A program made the translations under genes and the position numbers. Below the pieces are notes generated by a model. The model was not told the DNA's origin. It worked only from the letters and a program-made list of their open reading frames with translations, and searched no databases. A stretch of 64,000 nucleotides of DNA from an uncultured Parabacteroides sp. GTDB taxonomy: Bacteria; Bacteroidota; Bacteroidia; Bacteroidales; Tannerellaceae. Location: positions 71,783-135,782 of the forward strand of contig NZ_CABUOD010000009.1 in assembly GCF_902493135.1 (NCBI RefSeq). Direction: 5' to 3'. Below, in pieces: positions 51,227 through 59,100 of this stretch; the first letter of the stretch is position 1, and each line of letters begins with the position of its first letter.

Positions 51227-52411
51227 CTAATTACCAACAAATTTATCCAAAAACCAACTCAAATGTTCCCAATTCTCATCCAAAATATTCGAAAGCTTAT
51301 CCTGTTTGTTCCGGATGGCAATCAGGCAGGACCGTATTTCGGCCATTTCTACCTTCGACTTCGCTCCTTTCAGTTGTCCGGTAAGAACCTGCTGTTCCAT
51401 CACCCACTTATCCAGCAAGGCATTCAGGAATATCAAACGGGTAACCTGGCGGATAAAATATTCAAATTTAGCCGCCCCTAACTTCCTGTATAAAGCAGAA
51501 AGATCCCTTTTGAACAAGGATAAGCGATAAGGCACCGCCGATGCAAACGACAAACGGGCGGCTGTCTTGGTCGCCCTGACTTGCTTGGGTACTTCACCGG
51601 TATGAATGATAACGACCCGTTTCGTATATTGCAGAAGCAAATGAATCTGCTGATCGGTCAAATGGCCGTTGCAACATGCCACCGTATTGGTAAAACCGGC
51701 AATATGCATAGTCAACAAGTCCTTGCCGTTCCATACCAAATAGACAAATCCGAGCTTTTCGATCGCATTTACTGCCTGGTAAAGACCTAACAGACTGTCA
51801 TCCGCGAGATTTGGCGGATAACAAACACATCCCTGCTCTTTCTCTTCAACCATATACTTCAGGAAGCCTCGCAGTACGCCTTTCCCGTCCCGGACAGGAA
51901 ATAGCATGGCACCAGCAATCTGCTCATACTGATCGGGAAGTACCGCCGGGCTTACGCCCAGTTCCAGATACTTATGACCGGCTATGAACAGAGCACTATC
52001 ACTCTTGCAGAAATCCAACGACTCAAATATCATGTTGAATTCCTTGTTTTCATGGATAGAATGCAGAACGCTTACATCTGCCTGACACTCTTCCTGCCGT
52101 GTATCGAGGTTATCCGACTTTTCAATCGGGATATTAAACCTTTCAGCAAGAATGTGCAAGGCTTCCGCCTCGTTGCATCCTTCCATGATTTGAACTAAGT
52201 CAACAGCATCGCCTGTTTCCTTACAAATACTACATTCATAAATCTGTTCCGTTAATCTTATTTTAAAAGATTTACCTTCATCTCTATGAAATAAGCAATT
52301 ACATCTCAGGGTTTTTCCTGATTTGCTTCCTTTGGCCAATTCTGTATACAGATTGGCCACATTTTCTAAATGGACTGCTTCAACAATCCGCTGTCTTAAA
52401 GTTTGTATCAT
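51227..52411 (-). CDS. CHC2 zinc-finger primase-like protein with degenerate Toprim site
   Basis: A 394-residue DnaG relative. The N-terminal zinc finger keeps Cys39-x2-His42 and Cys60-x2-Cys63 (NCLFH and CSIC). A primase-core-like region follows (GAMLFPVRDGKGVLRGFLKY). The Toprim motifs are lost: where DnaG has VEGYMDV this protein has VWNGKDL (Glu to Asn), and where DnaG has FDGD it has HTGE. AGFTNTVACCNGHLTDQQ and LLLQYTKRVVII still align with the AG(I/F)xNVVAS and KRYTDxVVL segments. It is therefore probably not an active primase. It lies directly upstream of the CDF gene, with a -7 box at 52460-52453. Confidence 0.8.
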   Translation of the reverse strand: MIQTLRQRIVEAVHLENVANLYTELAKGSKSGKTLRCNCLFHRDEGKSFKIRLTEQIYECSICKETGDAVDLVQIMEGCNEAEALHILAERFNIPIEKSDNLDTRQEECQADVSVLHSIHENKEFNMIFESLDFCKSDSALFIAGHKYLELGVSPAVLPDQYEQIAGAMLFPVRDGKGVLRGFLKYMVEEKEQGCVCYPPNLADDSLLGLYQAVNAIEKLGFVYLVWNGKDLLTMHIAGFTNTVACCNGHLTDQQIHLLLQYTKRVVIIHTGEVPKQVRATKTAARLSFASAVPYRLSLFKRDLSALYRKLGAAKFEYFIRQVTRLIFLNALLDKWVMEQQVLTGQLKGAKSKVEMAEIRSCLIAIRNKQDKLSNILDENWEHLSWFLDKFVGN

Positions 52412-52452
52412 TTTTTCTCGTAGTTGCGGAAAAATACATATGTATATATTTA

Positions 52453-52460
52453 CAAAATTA
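52453..52460 (-). promoter_or_regulatory. -7 box (TAATTTTG) of the primase-like gene
   Basis: A perfect minus-strand TAnnTTTG, 42 nt before the start at 52411. Confidence 0.55.
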
Positions 52461-52524
52461 ATACCTTGATAACATCTTAAAAATATTTTTTATTTACTTC
52501 AAAAGACAAATCACTGCTGGGCAC

Positions 52525-52827
52525 TTAGTCCCAGCTGATTTTCAATTGTTTATAATTCAGTTCTTTGACATTTTTGTAATCGCAATCGGTAAGCATCTCT
52601 CTTACAGATGTTTTATCCAGTAGAGAATACATCCTGCGGAATCTCATATTACCCTTTGCGCGTGTAACGAAGTAAGCACCGCCGGTGTGAAGCTTATGTA
52701 AACGAGTGAAGTCAACATATCCTTTATCCATGATATAGTAACTTCCCTTTTCATAGTTTAACTCGTCCGGCATATTTACATCATGTACAATTTGCCTCGA
52801 TTCATTGTTTTTAGCTTTTGGGCGAAG
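52525..52827 (-). pseudogene. IS4-type transposase remnant with internal deletion
   Basis: About 100 codons without a proper start. GSYYIMDKGYVDFTRLHKLH and AYFVTRAKGNMRFRRMYS match the middle of an IS4-type DDE transposase, including a catalytic-region Asp. The frame then jumps directly to LLDKTSVREMLTDCDYKNVK, which belongs to the C-terminus, so the part between, with the last catalytic Glu, is missing. The 5' end stops at an in-frame TAG (52828-52830). It cannot encode an active transposase. Confidence 0.8.
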
Positions 52828-52966
52828 CTAAAACAACTTTTCAATTCAAATCGTCATGCTCCAAAAAGATACATAACTATGCGATTATCAAAGATTTCAA
52901 GGAACGATGTTTAATTTAAAGTGCCCCTAATAAGGACAAATATAAAGAAAATATAATCCGCAAAAC

Positions 52967-53140
52967 GTAAGCATTCGGTCTACCCCGTATTTTTTGTCCC
53001 TCTTTTCTCCGCTACCTTTGCCCCAAAAAAGTTATGTGGAATCTTAAAGAGTTCGAATCAATCTATTCGCGCTACGAAAGTAGCGGTTTAAAAGTTCATG
53101 ATTTCTGTACGAACGAAGTAATCATGAAGCAAAATAAAGT
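52967..53140 (+). mobile_element. Left end of an IS66-family element, truncated
   Basis: GTAAGCATTCGG at 52967 has the GTAA start typical of IS66 inverted repeats. A -7 box TACCTTTG (53013-53020) and an ATG at 53034 follow. The first 31 codons (MWNLKEFESIYSRYESSG, then LKVHDFCTNE) match the small accessory protein (OrfA) of Bacteroidetes IS66 elements. The match ends near 53120, where unrelated sequence starts; the rest of the element is gone. Confidence 0.7.
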
Positions 53141-53153
53141 AGCTTGCTCGTTT

Positions 53154-53776
53154 CTAAATCGTTACCTGTTTATTAAAAGTACAATGTAATGCATTGATTT
53201 TCAATAAAGGACAGAAAGTCATGTGATTAGCAACATGAAAGGTCGGGTTCTTGTTTATGTTGCAAATGGTTGCAATTTCTTTCAGGTAATCATTAACTTT
53301 TTGATTGCTTATAATCGGTAAAATCATTCCATTTGGTAACTGGTCTTTGTACTTTTCAAGAATGGCTTTGGGTACATCTAGCAGTCGGATGTTAGATGCA
53401 ACATTGGTTTTGTGGCGTTTGGTCATAATCCAAAGATTGCCATCAAATGCAGTGCGAATGTTTTCTTGGGTAAGTTCGCATACATCAATGTACGAGAGAG
53501 CCGTATAACTTTGCCGGAAGTTTCCAGTTCTCTATAAATTTGGTGTACGTGGGAACGGGTGATTTCTAAGTAGTGGTTCAGTTCCACCGACATACGGTCT
53601 TTGCCTTTTGAATTCTCTTTAGCCTGATTCCAAAGATTTACGGGACAGCTTCTTTTGATAGAAATATCTACCATACAGCCGTTTACGGTGATTCTCATGC
53701 ACACGGGTGCTTCTCCGTTCTTTAATAATTTGCCTTTCTTGATGAAGAACAATACAGAAAATGATTTTCGAGCCAT
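53154..53776 (-). pseudogene. Tyrosine recombinase (integrase) relic with internal deletion and frameshift
   Basis: The N-terminal part (MARKSFSVLFFIKKGKLLKN to QIYRELETSGK) is followed in another frame by YTALSYIDVCELTQENIRTA and KRHKTNVASNIRLLDVPKAI. Compared with the intact integrase at 59100, about 150 residues of the core-binding and early catalytic domain are deleted at the junction near 53520. The C-terminal HTARH motif has become HVANH, and the part with the catalytic Tyr is absent. It was a close relative of the downstream integrase and is inactive. Confidence 0.88.
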
Positions 53777-54270
53777 TTTTACATCGTTTTTAAAGTTACA
53801 AAACTATGTATTCTCTTCCAAAGTAAGTCTATGCAAAAGACTATGAATCAGAGAGAAAGATGCAAATTCGTGGGACTTTTTTGAACTAAATTTTAGTCCC
53901 ACGATTTATCCACCGATAATATGCTTGAAACGGCTATTTTCTGCTACCTGCCAGAAAAAAGAAATCCCTGATAATGTCTGAATATCAGGGATTTGCTTGA
54001 TTTTTCTTTTGTTTTTCAGTGATCCGCCTGGGTTATGAACCAAACGTTATTTATTCCTCAATATCAGTACTTTCAGAAATTTCGACTTTGTATCCGTCAT
54101 GCTTTAGTCCTTAAAAACTGTCTGCTGTTGTCCGGTGTCTGTCTGCCAACATCTTGGGTTTAAATGTACACATTATTTTTGGATTATGCAAACCGTTGAA
54201 AATAAACATTCTAAGGTTAGTGCAAGGTGCAAGCTATATATAGATATATACTTGCACCTTGCACTAAAAA
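53777..54270. other. Noncoding stretch with two hairpins
   Basis: No gene seen in about 490 bp. Two terminator-like hairpins lie here: CGTGGGACT/AGTCCCACG at 53869-53903, and the perfect 12-bp stem AAATCCCTGATA/TATCAGGGATTT at 53962-53994. The first shares the 14-mer AAATTCGTGGGACT with the tRNA-Ser terminator near 17291. TATAGATATAT-rich sequence precedes the next gene's end. Confidence 0.5.
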
Positions 54271-54657
54271 CTATTTTAAAAAAGAATCAAAGAATTCTTC
54301 TACTTTAGAAACTTGTATCTTAATTGTTTCGTATAAATCATATATTGAATTCGTATTAGGAAAAGCCCACTCATCAATACCACTATTATTATTAAAAAAT
54401 TCTAAGCGATATTTTAGTTCCCATTTTTCGGTAGAATTCACTATAAAGGAATTATTGACAGGGGTTTCATAACAATATATTCTAAGATATCGATTTTCTA
54501 ACATCACGTAGAATACATCACCATGTAAGGTCTCATTTTTTAACAAATTAATTTTGTTACGAGATGGATATATACTCCATTGAATTTTATTTTCTAAAGT
54601 ATCTCTTAATATCTTACTGACTACAAGTGTAGCTTTTTCTTGACTATCTTTATTCAT
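54271..54657 (-). CDS. Hypothetical protein, second gene of an AT-rich two-gene cassette
   Basis: A 128-residue acidic soluble protein, not recognised. It has alternating strands (NETLHGDVFYVMLENRYLRI) and a helical C-terminus (KIQVSKVEEFFDSFLK). Codon use is strongly AT-biased compared with regions 1-4, suggesting transfer. Its ATG overlaps the stop of the upstream membrane-protein gene by 4 bp, so the two are translationally coupled and probably act together. Confidence 0.65.
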   Translation of the reverse strand: MNKDSQEKATLVVSKILRDTLENKIQWSIYPSRNKINLLKNETLHGDVFYVMLENRYLRIYCYETPVNNSFIVNSTEKWELKYRLEFFNNNSGIDEWAFPNTNSIYDLYETIKIQVSKVEEFFDSFLK

Positions 54658-55118
54658 GATATAATTCTTTTTTCGTTTATGATATTTTGAATATAATCGA
54701 TTATTCCTGTTATTTTATTGTATGTATCCCAAATATCGTTTTTGGATATATATTTTTTATTTTTCAAACTGTCATTTAATGTAATAGTTGCTTTATATTG
54801 TTTTTCTATTTGCTTTTTTACACTCAGACATTCGTTTTTATATTCTATAGGAATAGAACGTAGTAATATATCTATTTTAGTCTTTATCTTATAAAGGGTA
54901 TTTTTAATACTTGTTTCACTATTACTATTAACTAATTCAATGTTTAAAATTTTTATATCCTCTATAACACTTGGGGCTATTTGGCTAAAAATAATCTTAT
55001 TCTGAGTTGCTTTAATTGACGATTTGATTGACTTGGCTGTTATAAGAGTGTAGATACTTACAGCAAAACCTAATACAGAACAGCCATTTACAATAATATT
55101 TTCCAAATTATTAATCAT
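54654..55118 (-). CDS. Hypothetical membrane-anchored helical protein, first gene of the cassette
   Basis: A 154-residue protein with an N-terminal hydrophobic segment (IIVNGCSVLGFAVSIYTLIT, about 8-28) and then a long, mostly helical, charged cytoplasmic-type tail. No family recognised. It is paired with the coupled gene at 54271. Position inside a mobile-element region and the two-part membrane/soluble design fit a defence or toxin-immunity cassette, but nothing in the sequence proves this. Confidence 0.65.
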   Translation of the reverse strand: MINNLENIIVNGCSVLGFAVSIYTLITAKSIKSSIKATQNKIIFSQIAPSVIEDIKILNIELVNSNSETSIKNTLYKIKTKIDILLRSIPIEYKNECLSVKKQIEKQYKATITLNDSLKNKKYISKNDIWDTYNKITGIIDYIQNIINEKRIIS

Positions 55119-55295
55119 ATGTATTTCATATTATTACTCTATCATAAATTATTTAGTTATTTTTCCACTTCCTCAATTACAGTCAACTTATTTTTTACTT
55201 TTTGGGAAGTAATCCCTTAACATTAAATTCACTAATCTCCATAGGAGAGGATATATTTTTAAGACATATTCTAATTGTATAATATCTTTTTTTGT

Positions 55296-55649
55296 TTAAT
55301 ACTTATTTTTTCGCCTATTCTCCATTATTGTTTCAAAATTTTCTTGCCCCCATTGTTTCAACTGCTCTAAATGAGGGATTAAAGTTTCTCCAAATTCAGA
55401 TACATAATATTCCACTTTGGGTGGTACTGAGGGATATATTTTTTTACCTACTAATCCGTCCGTCACCAATGAACGTAAGACAGCAGAAAGCATCTTTTCC
55501 GATATAGAAGGAATTGTTTTGTATAGTTCATTGAAACGTATTACTCCATTCTCATGTAACTTCGATAGGACAACTAAAGCCCATTTGTCACCCAGCCATT
55601 CCAGTATAGGGGAAGCAGAACAGTAATCGTAATCTAACTTTTTTCGCAT
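55296..55649 (-). CDS. HxlR-family transcriptional regulator
   Basis: A 117-residue winged-helix protein: CSASPILEWLGDKWALVVLS with the N-terminal Cys, RFNELYKTIPSISEKMLSAV, and PPKVEYYVSEFGETLIPHLE. It is divergent from the radical SAM gene, whose expression it may control. A -7 box TACGTTTG lies on the minus strand at 55698-55691, 42 nt upstream. It is the second HxlR gene in the window; the other is at 19427. Confidence 0.92.
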   Translation of the reverse strand: MRKKLDYDYCSASPILEWLGDKWALVVLSKLHENGVIRFNELYKTIPSISEKMLSAVLRSLVTDGLVGKKIYPSVPPKVEYYVSEFGETLIPHLEQLKQWGQENFETIMENRRKNKY

Positions 55650-55690
55650 TTTTTCGTCCTTAAATACATTGATATTGAGAAAAACTAACT

Positions 55691-55698
55691 CAAACGTA
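55691..55698 (-). promoter_or_regulatory. -7 box (TACGTTTG) of the HxlR gene
   Basis: A perfect minus-strand TAnnTTTG. The divergent radical SAM gene has only a near match (TACCTTCG near 55745). Confidence 0.5.
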
Positions 55699-55806
55699 AG
55701 TGGCTGACAGATAGTATAGTTCTTCTTTATTCAAAAAGAACATCCTACCTTCGCAAGTGCAAAAATACGGAAAATAATTAATTCCAAGTGCTTAATTCAT
55801 AATTAT

Positions 55807-56694
55807 ATGGAACTATTACATTTTACGGGACAAGTATGGCGACCACCATACGAAGCAAGTTCCCAACTCTTACAGGTAACAGCCGGATGCACTCACAGCA
55901 AGTGCAAATTTTGTAGTTTATATCATGGAACAAGGTTTCGTCTATCTCCCATTACGGAAGTCGAAGAAGATTTGAAAGTGATACAAAGTTACCAGCCCAA
56001 AGCCCGGCGAGTGTTTTTAACGGGGGCTAATCCATTTGTGCTAAGTTATAACAGGCTGCTTGACTTAGGTCTTCTAATCAGGAAATATCTTCGTCATTGT
56101 GAAAGTATCGGTATGTTTGCTCGGATTTCAGATATTAAGCCAAAAACAGTAGAGGAATTGAAGAACCTGCGTCATTTAGGTTTTGACGGTATCAGTATCG
56201 GAACAGAATCGGGCGATGATAATACATTGGCAGTAATGAACAAGGGATATACGGCTAATGATATTATCGAGCAATGCAAGAAGCTGGAAGAAGCAAATAT
56301 CAGATATAACCTCGTGTATCTGATAGGGCTTGCAGGAAAAGGCAAGGGAGAACGGAACGCTATTAATACTGCCAATGTGTTCAATCAGTTGCACCCCTTT
56401 ACCGTAAACTTTGTATCACTGACCGTATTTTCCGAATCAGAATTATACGAGGAAATACAACATGGTTCTTTTGTAGAAGCTACCGAACACGAAAGGTTGT
56501 TGGAACTACGGACTTTTATTTCAAGACTTCATATAAAAACAACTTTATTAGGAAATACGGTATCAAACACTGTCCCGTTTGTCGGAATAATACCTAATGA
56601 TAGAGTTAGAGTTCTTAATGAACTGGATTCGGCTATAAAAAATGCTGGAGAAAAAGAATTAAGGCGATATAGAGATAGTATTAGGTCTTTATAA
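55807..56694 (+). CDS. Radical SAM protein of unknown substrate
   Basis: A 295-residue radical SAM enzyme. The cluster motif CxxxCxxC reads GCTHSKCKFCSLYHG, followed by LTGANPFVLSYNRLLDLG, a FDGISIGTESGDDNTLAVMN segment, and a late strand NTVPFVGIIPND. It resembles the Elp3/MiaB/NifB-like superfamily of HemN type without the extra C-terminal domains. Reaction unknown. It is divergent from an HxlR regulator and 18 bp before rteC, with which it may be co-transcribed. Confidence 0.9.
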   Translation: MELLHFTGQVWRPPYEASSQLLQVTAGCTHSKCKFCSLYHGTRFRLSPITEVEEDLKVIQSYQPKARRVFLTGANPFVLSYNRLLDLGLLIRKYLRHCESIGMFARISDIKPKTVEELKNLRHLGFDGISIGTESGDDNTLAVMNKGYTANDIIEQCKKLEEANIRYNLVYLIGLAGKGKGERNAINTANVFNQLHPFTVNFVSLTVFSESELYEEIQHGSFVEATEHERLLELRTFISRLHIKTTLLGNTVSNTVPFVGIIPNDRVRVLNELDSAIKNAGEKELRRYRDSIRSL

Positions 56695-56712
56695 TCAACT
56701 CAAAGATATTCT

Positions 56713-57555
56713 ATGCAATTTGTAGATAAGATATTGTTCCAAATCAATACAGAGATAGAAAAGCTCGGTATAGATGATTGTATGGGCATTGACAGTGCTT
56801 TGCATATGATGCGTTTTATTCAGCCTTTATGTGATGAATTGAGAAAATACATATTAGCTTATCAGTTTGCTGATGAAACGGAAGAAATCTCTTTTTTTAA
56901 GGAGTATAAGCCAGAAGTATTGAGCAAGTATTTGTATTACAATAAAATATATGTCATTGAAAGTAAATATCCTACTGGTAGTGATATTGCACAAAGAGAG
57001 TATTTATATAAAGAATTGGATAGTTTGACGTTTTATTTCAGTAGGAACTTGGACTTTTATCAGTATTACCGTTCTAAATCTACTTATTTGGATAGGTACT
57101 ATTTTACCCGAAATCAAAATGATTTACGAATATGTACAGACAGTTCCCATATTGATAAAGACCCTCTATATTCAACCGGGTATGATTTTAAAGTGGCTAA
57201 AATTATTACCAACGAGCTGTTGAAAATCTACTTGACTAACAGATTGCAGGAATTGGAGCGTATTGTGCAGCGCAAAGCGGATAACGGGCTGATTGCAGAA
57301 ACTGTTTTGCGTTGGACTAGCTCTAAAAGGGCGTTGGTAGAACTGATTTATGCTTTAGAAGCGAATGGGGATTTTAATAAAGGGACGGCTACTTTAAAAG
57401 AGATTGCAGGATATTTTGAAAATGTGTTCAGTATAGATATTGGTGATTTATATCATTCTTATTTGGAAATGCGAAGTCGTAAAATAAATAGAACTCGGTA
57501 TTTGGAGATATTGCAAAAAAGTCTGCTCCGAAGAATGGATGAAAACGATACATGA
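56713..57555 (+). CDS. rteC: RteC-family regulator of conjugative-transposon excision
   Basis: A 280-residue RteC homologue. The C-terminal region ALVELIYALEANGDFN, EIAGYFENVFSIDIGDLYHS and MRSRKINRTRYLEIL is the winged-helix part of RteC. In CTnDOT, RteC activates transcription of the excision genes after tetracycline induction through RteA/RteB. Those genes and tetQ are not in this window, so this is a variant or partial element. It marks the surroundings as CTnDOT-like. Confidence 0.88.
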   Translation: MQFVDKILFQINTEIEKLGIDDCMGIDSALHMMRFIQPLCDELRKYILAYQFADETEEISFFKEYKPEVLSKYLYYNKIYVIESKYPTGSDIAQREYLYKELDSLTFYFSRNLDFYQYYRSKSTYLDRYYFTRNQNDLRICTDSSHIDKDPLYSTGYDFKVAKIITNELLKIYLTNRLQELERIVQRKADNGLIAETVLRWTSSKRALVELIYALEANGDFNKGTATLKEIAGYFENVFSIDIGDLYHSYLEMRSRKINRTRYLEILQKSLLRRMDENDT

Positions 57556-57737
57556 TGCGAGTTTTATTTTCTTTTCGCAAGTAATTATATGCTTGCAATA
57601 AATAAACCATTCAGTATTTCAATCAATATTGAATGGTTTATTGTTTTCATTCAATCCTGCCATACTGAAATCTTGCTTTCAATCAAGCTATCAATATTTC
57701 AATAAAACAAGATTGCAGAATTACAAAAATAAACTCA

Positions 57738-57906
57738 TCGGTCGGGGAACGCCCAGCGGCAAGGGGCGGGACCACCCGTCCCGACGAGCGAAAAAATCTT
57801 TAGTTAGGGAATGTCTTTCTTTCATTGGCAACACGACTTCGGAGTGAATTTGCCCAAGGTGTTTTGCGGCACGGAAAACAGATTTGTGTGCCACAAATCA
57901 CACCTT
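57738..57906 (+). ncRNA. Structured GC-rich sequence downstream of rteC, possible RteR-like RNA
   Basis: In an AT-rich gap of 460 bp, a GC-rich block folds as GTCGGG (57741-57746) with CCCGAC (57780-57785). A second nested structure pairs AAGGTG (57856-57861) with CACCTT (57901-57906) around the perfect hairpin GATTTGTG-TGC-CACAAATC (57881-57899). In CTnDOT a small RNA, RteR, lies just downstream of rteC and represses transfer. Position suggests a counterpart, but sequence identity with RteR is not shown. Confidence 0.35.
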
Positions 57907-57952
57907 GCTGTTATCTGACGATAACATGATTTCAACGATATTTCTGAAGTAT

Positions 57953-57984
57953 TTTGTGTAATAGCAAATAAGTGTGTATATTTG
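57953..57984 (+). promoter_or_regulatory. Full Bacteroidetes promoter of the TIR gene
   Basis: TTTG (57953-57956), a 20-nt spacer and TATATTTG (57977-57984) match the -33/-7 consensus TTTG-N19-21-TAnnTTTG exactly. The start codon is 32 nt further on. This is the best-formed promoter in the accessory region. Confidence 0.75.
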
Positions 57985-58015
57985 CTATTATCACCTTAAA
58001 GAAAAATATTGTTTT

Positions 58016-59047
58016 ATGAAAGTTTTTATAAGTTGGTCTGGAAATAAGAGTCATCATGTAGCATTAGTCTTTCGTGATTGGTTGCCTTCTGTTATTCAAT
58101 CAATAAAGCCATATGTTTCATCAGAAGACATAGATAAAGGTGCAAGATGGAGTACAGATATTGCAACAGAGTTAGAAAACTCCACATTTGGAATTTTATG
58201 TGTAACTAAAGATAATATAAATGCTCCGTGGTTATCTTTTGAGGCTGGTGCTTTATCCAAAACAATGGATAAGTCATTTGTTAGTCCTTTCTTGTTTGAT
58301 ATTAAGAGGTCAGAAGTTGACGGACCTATTTTACAATTTCAATCAACTATATTTCAAAAAGAAGATATTCATAAATTATTGAAAAGCCTTAATAAAGCAT
58401 GTGGGGAAGCTAGTATTCCTGAAGCCATGCTTAATAAGGCTTTTGAAGTTTGGTATCCAACATTGGAAGAAGAGTTAAATAAGATAAAAGGTTTTCAAGA
58501 TGAAACAGAGGTAACAGATTCCCCAAAAGATTTGTCACCTGCTTATTCTGAAATATTAGAAGAAATTTTGGATTTATCTCGTAATAACCAAAAACTATTG
58601 AGGACTACAGACCCTAAATTGTATGAAAGTTTGGAACAATTAAAACTTTTGGCACAAGAACAGATAGAAAGAACAGAAAGAAATTCTGAACTGGAGTTGA
58701 AACGAACAGCAAGAAGATTTCAGCCCATGTTTTTAGAAGAATTAATTCACGTAAGCAATAGGGGAAGAAAAAATCCATTTGGATTTTTAATAATTTTAAG
58801 TCAATTAAAAAGGGATTTTCCATGGATATACGACAGCGGAAAAGAACTTTTGACAATATTGAAGTCGAGAAGTAATAAAGATACGAAAATGGAAGCGATT
58901 GAAAATTTTCAAGAAATGATTGATTTTACATTTCAACATCCTTTAATGAGAGATATGCTTGGGAAAAAAGATTATTGGGGTTATATGAAAGATTTCCCTT
59001 ATGTGCTTCGTAAATATGTTGATGAATTAGGACTTGTTTTTCTTTAA
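58016..59047 (+). CDS. TIR-domain protein, candidate NADase defence effector
   Basis: A 343-residue protein starting MKVFISWSGNKSHHVALVFR, a bacterial TIR domain (about 1-150). VSSEDIDKGARWSTDIATEL and NINAPWLSFEAGALSKTMD include the probable catalytic Glu (SFEAG). The remaining 190 residues hold a helical charged linker (about 200-235) and a C-terminal domain I do not recognise (RFQPMFLEELIHVSNRGRKN to YVDELGLVFL). Bacterial TIR proteins often degrade NAD+ or make cyclic ADP-ribose signals in phage defence. It sits alone between rteC and the integrase with its own strong promoter. A longer frame from 57974 overlaps that promoter and is rejected. Confidence 0.85.
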   Translation: MKVFISWSGNKSHHVALVFRDWLPSVIQSIKPYVSSEDIDKGARWSTDIATELENSTFGILCVTKDNINAPWLSFEAGALSKTMDKSFVSPFLFDIKRSEVDGPILQFQSTIFQKEDIHKLLKSLNKACGEASIPEAMLNKAFEVWYPTLEEELNKIKGFQDETEVTDSPKDLSPAYSEILEEILDLSRNNQKLLRTTDPKLYESLEQLKLLAQEQIERTERNSELELKRTARRFQPMFLEELIHVSNRGRKNPFGFLIILSQLKRDFPWIYDSGKELLTILKSRSNKDTKMEAIENFQEMIDFTFQHPLMRDMLGKKDYWGYMKDFPYVLRKYVDELGLVFL

Positions 59048-59063
59048 CATTAAGCTCTGTTAC

Positions 59064-59100
59064 AAAAAATGAGGTGCATTCTTATTGCACCCCATTTTTT
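59064..59100. terminator. Bidirectional terminator between TIR gene and integrase
   Basis: AAAAAATGAGGTGCA (59064-59078) pairs with TGCACCCCATTTTTT (59086-59100) with one mismatch, with A and T runs outside. It lies between two convergent genes. Confidence 0.85.

Noticed and set aside
57976..57985. CTnDOT attachment core GTANNTTTGC at GTATATTTGC
   Set aside because: It matches, but the same word is the normal -7 promoter box with flanks and occurs at other promoters, for example 2246. No second copy at a matching element end was found.
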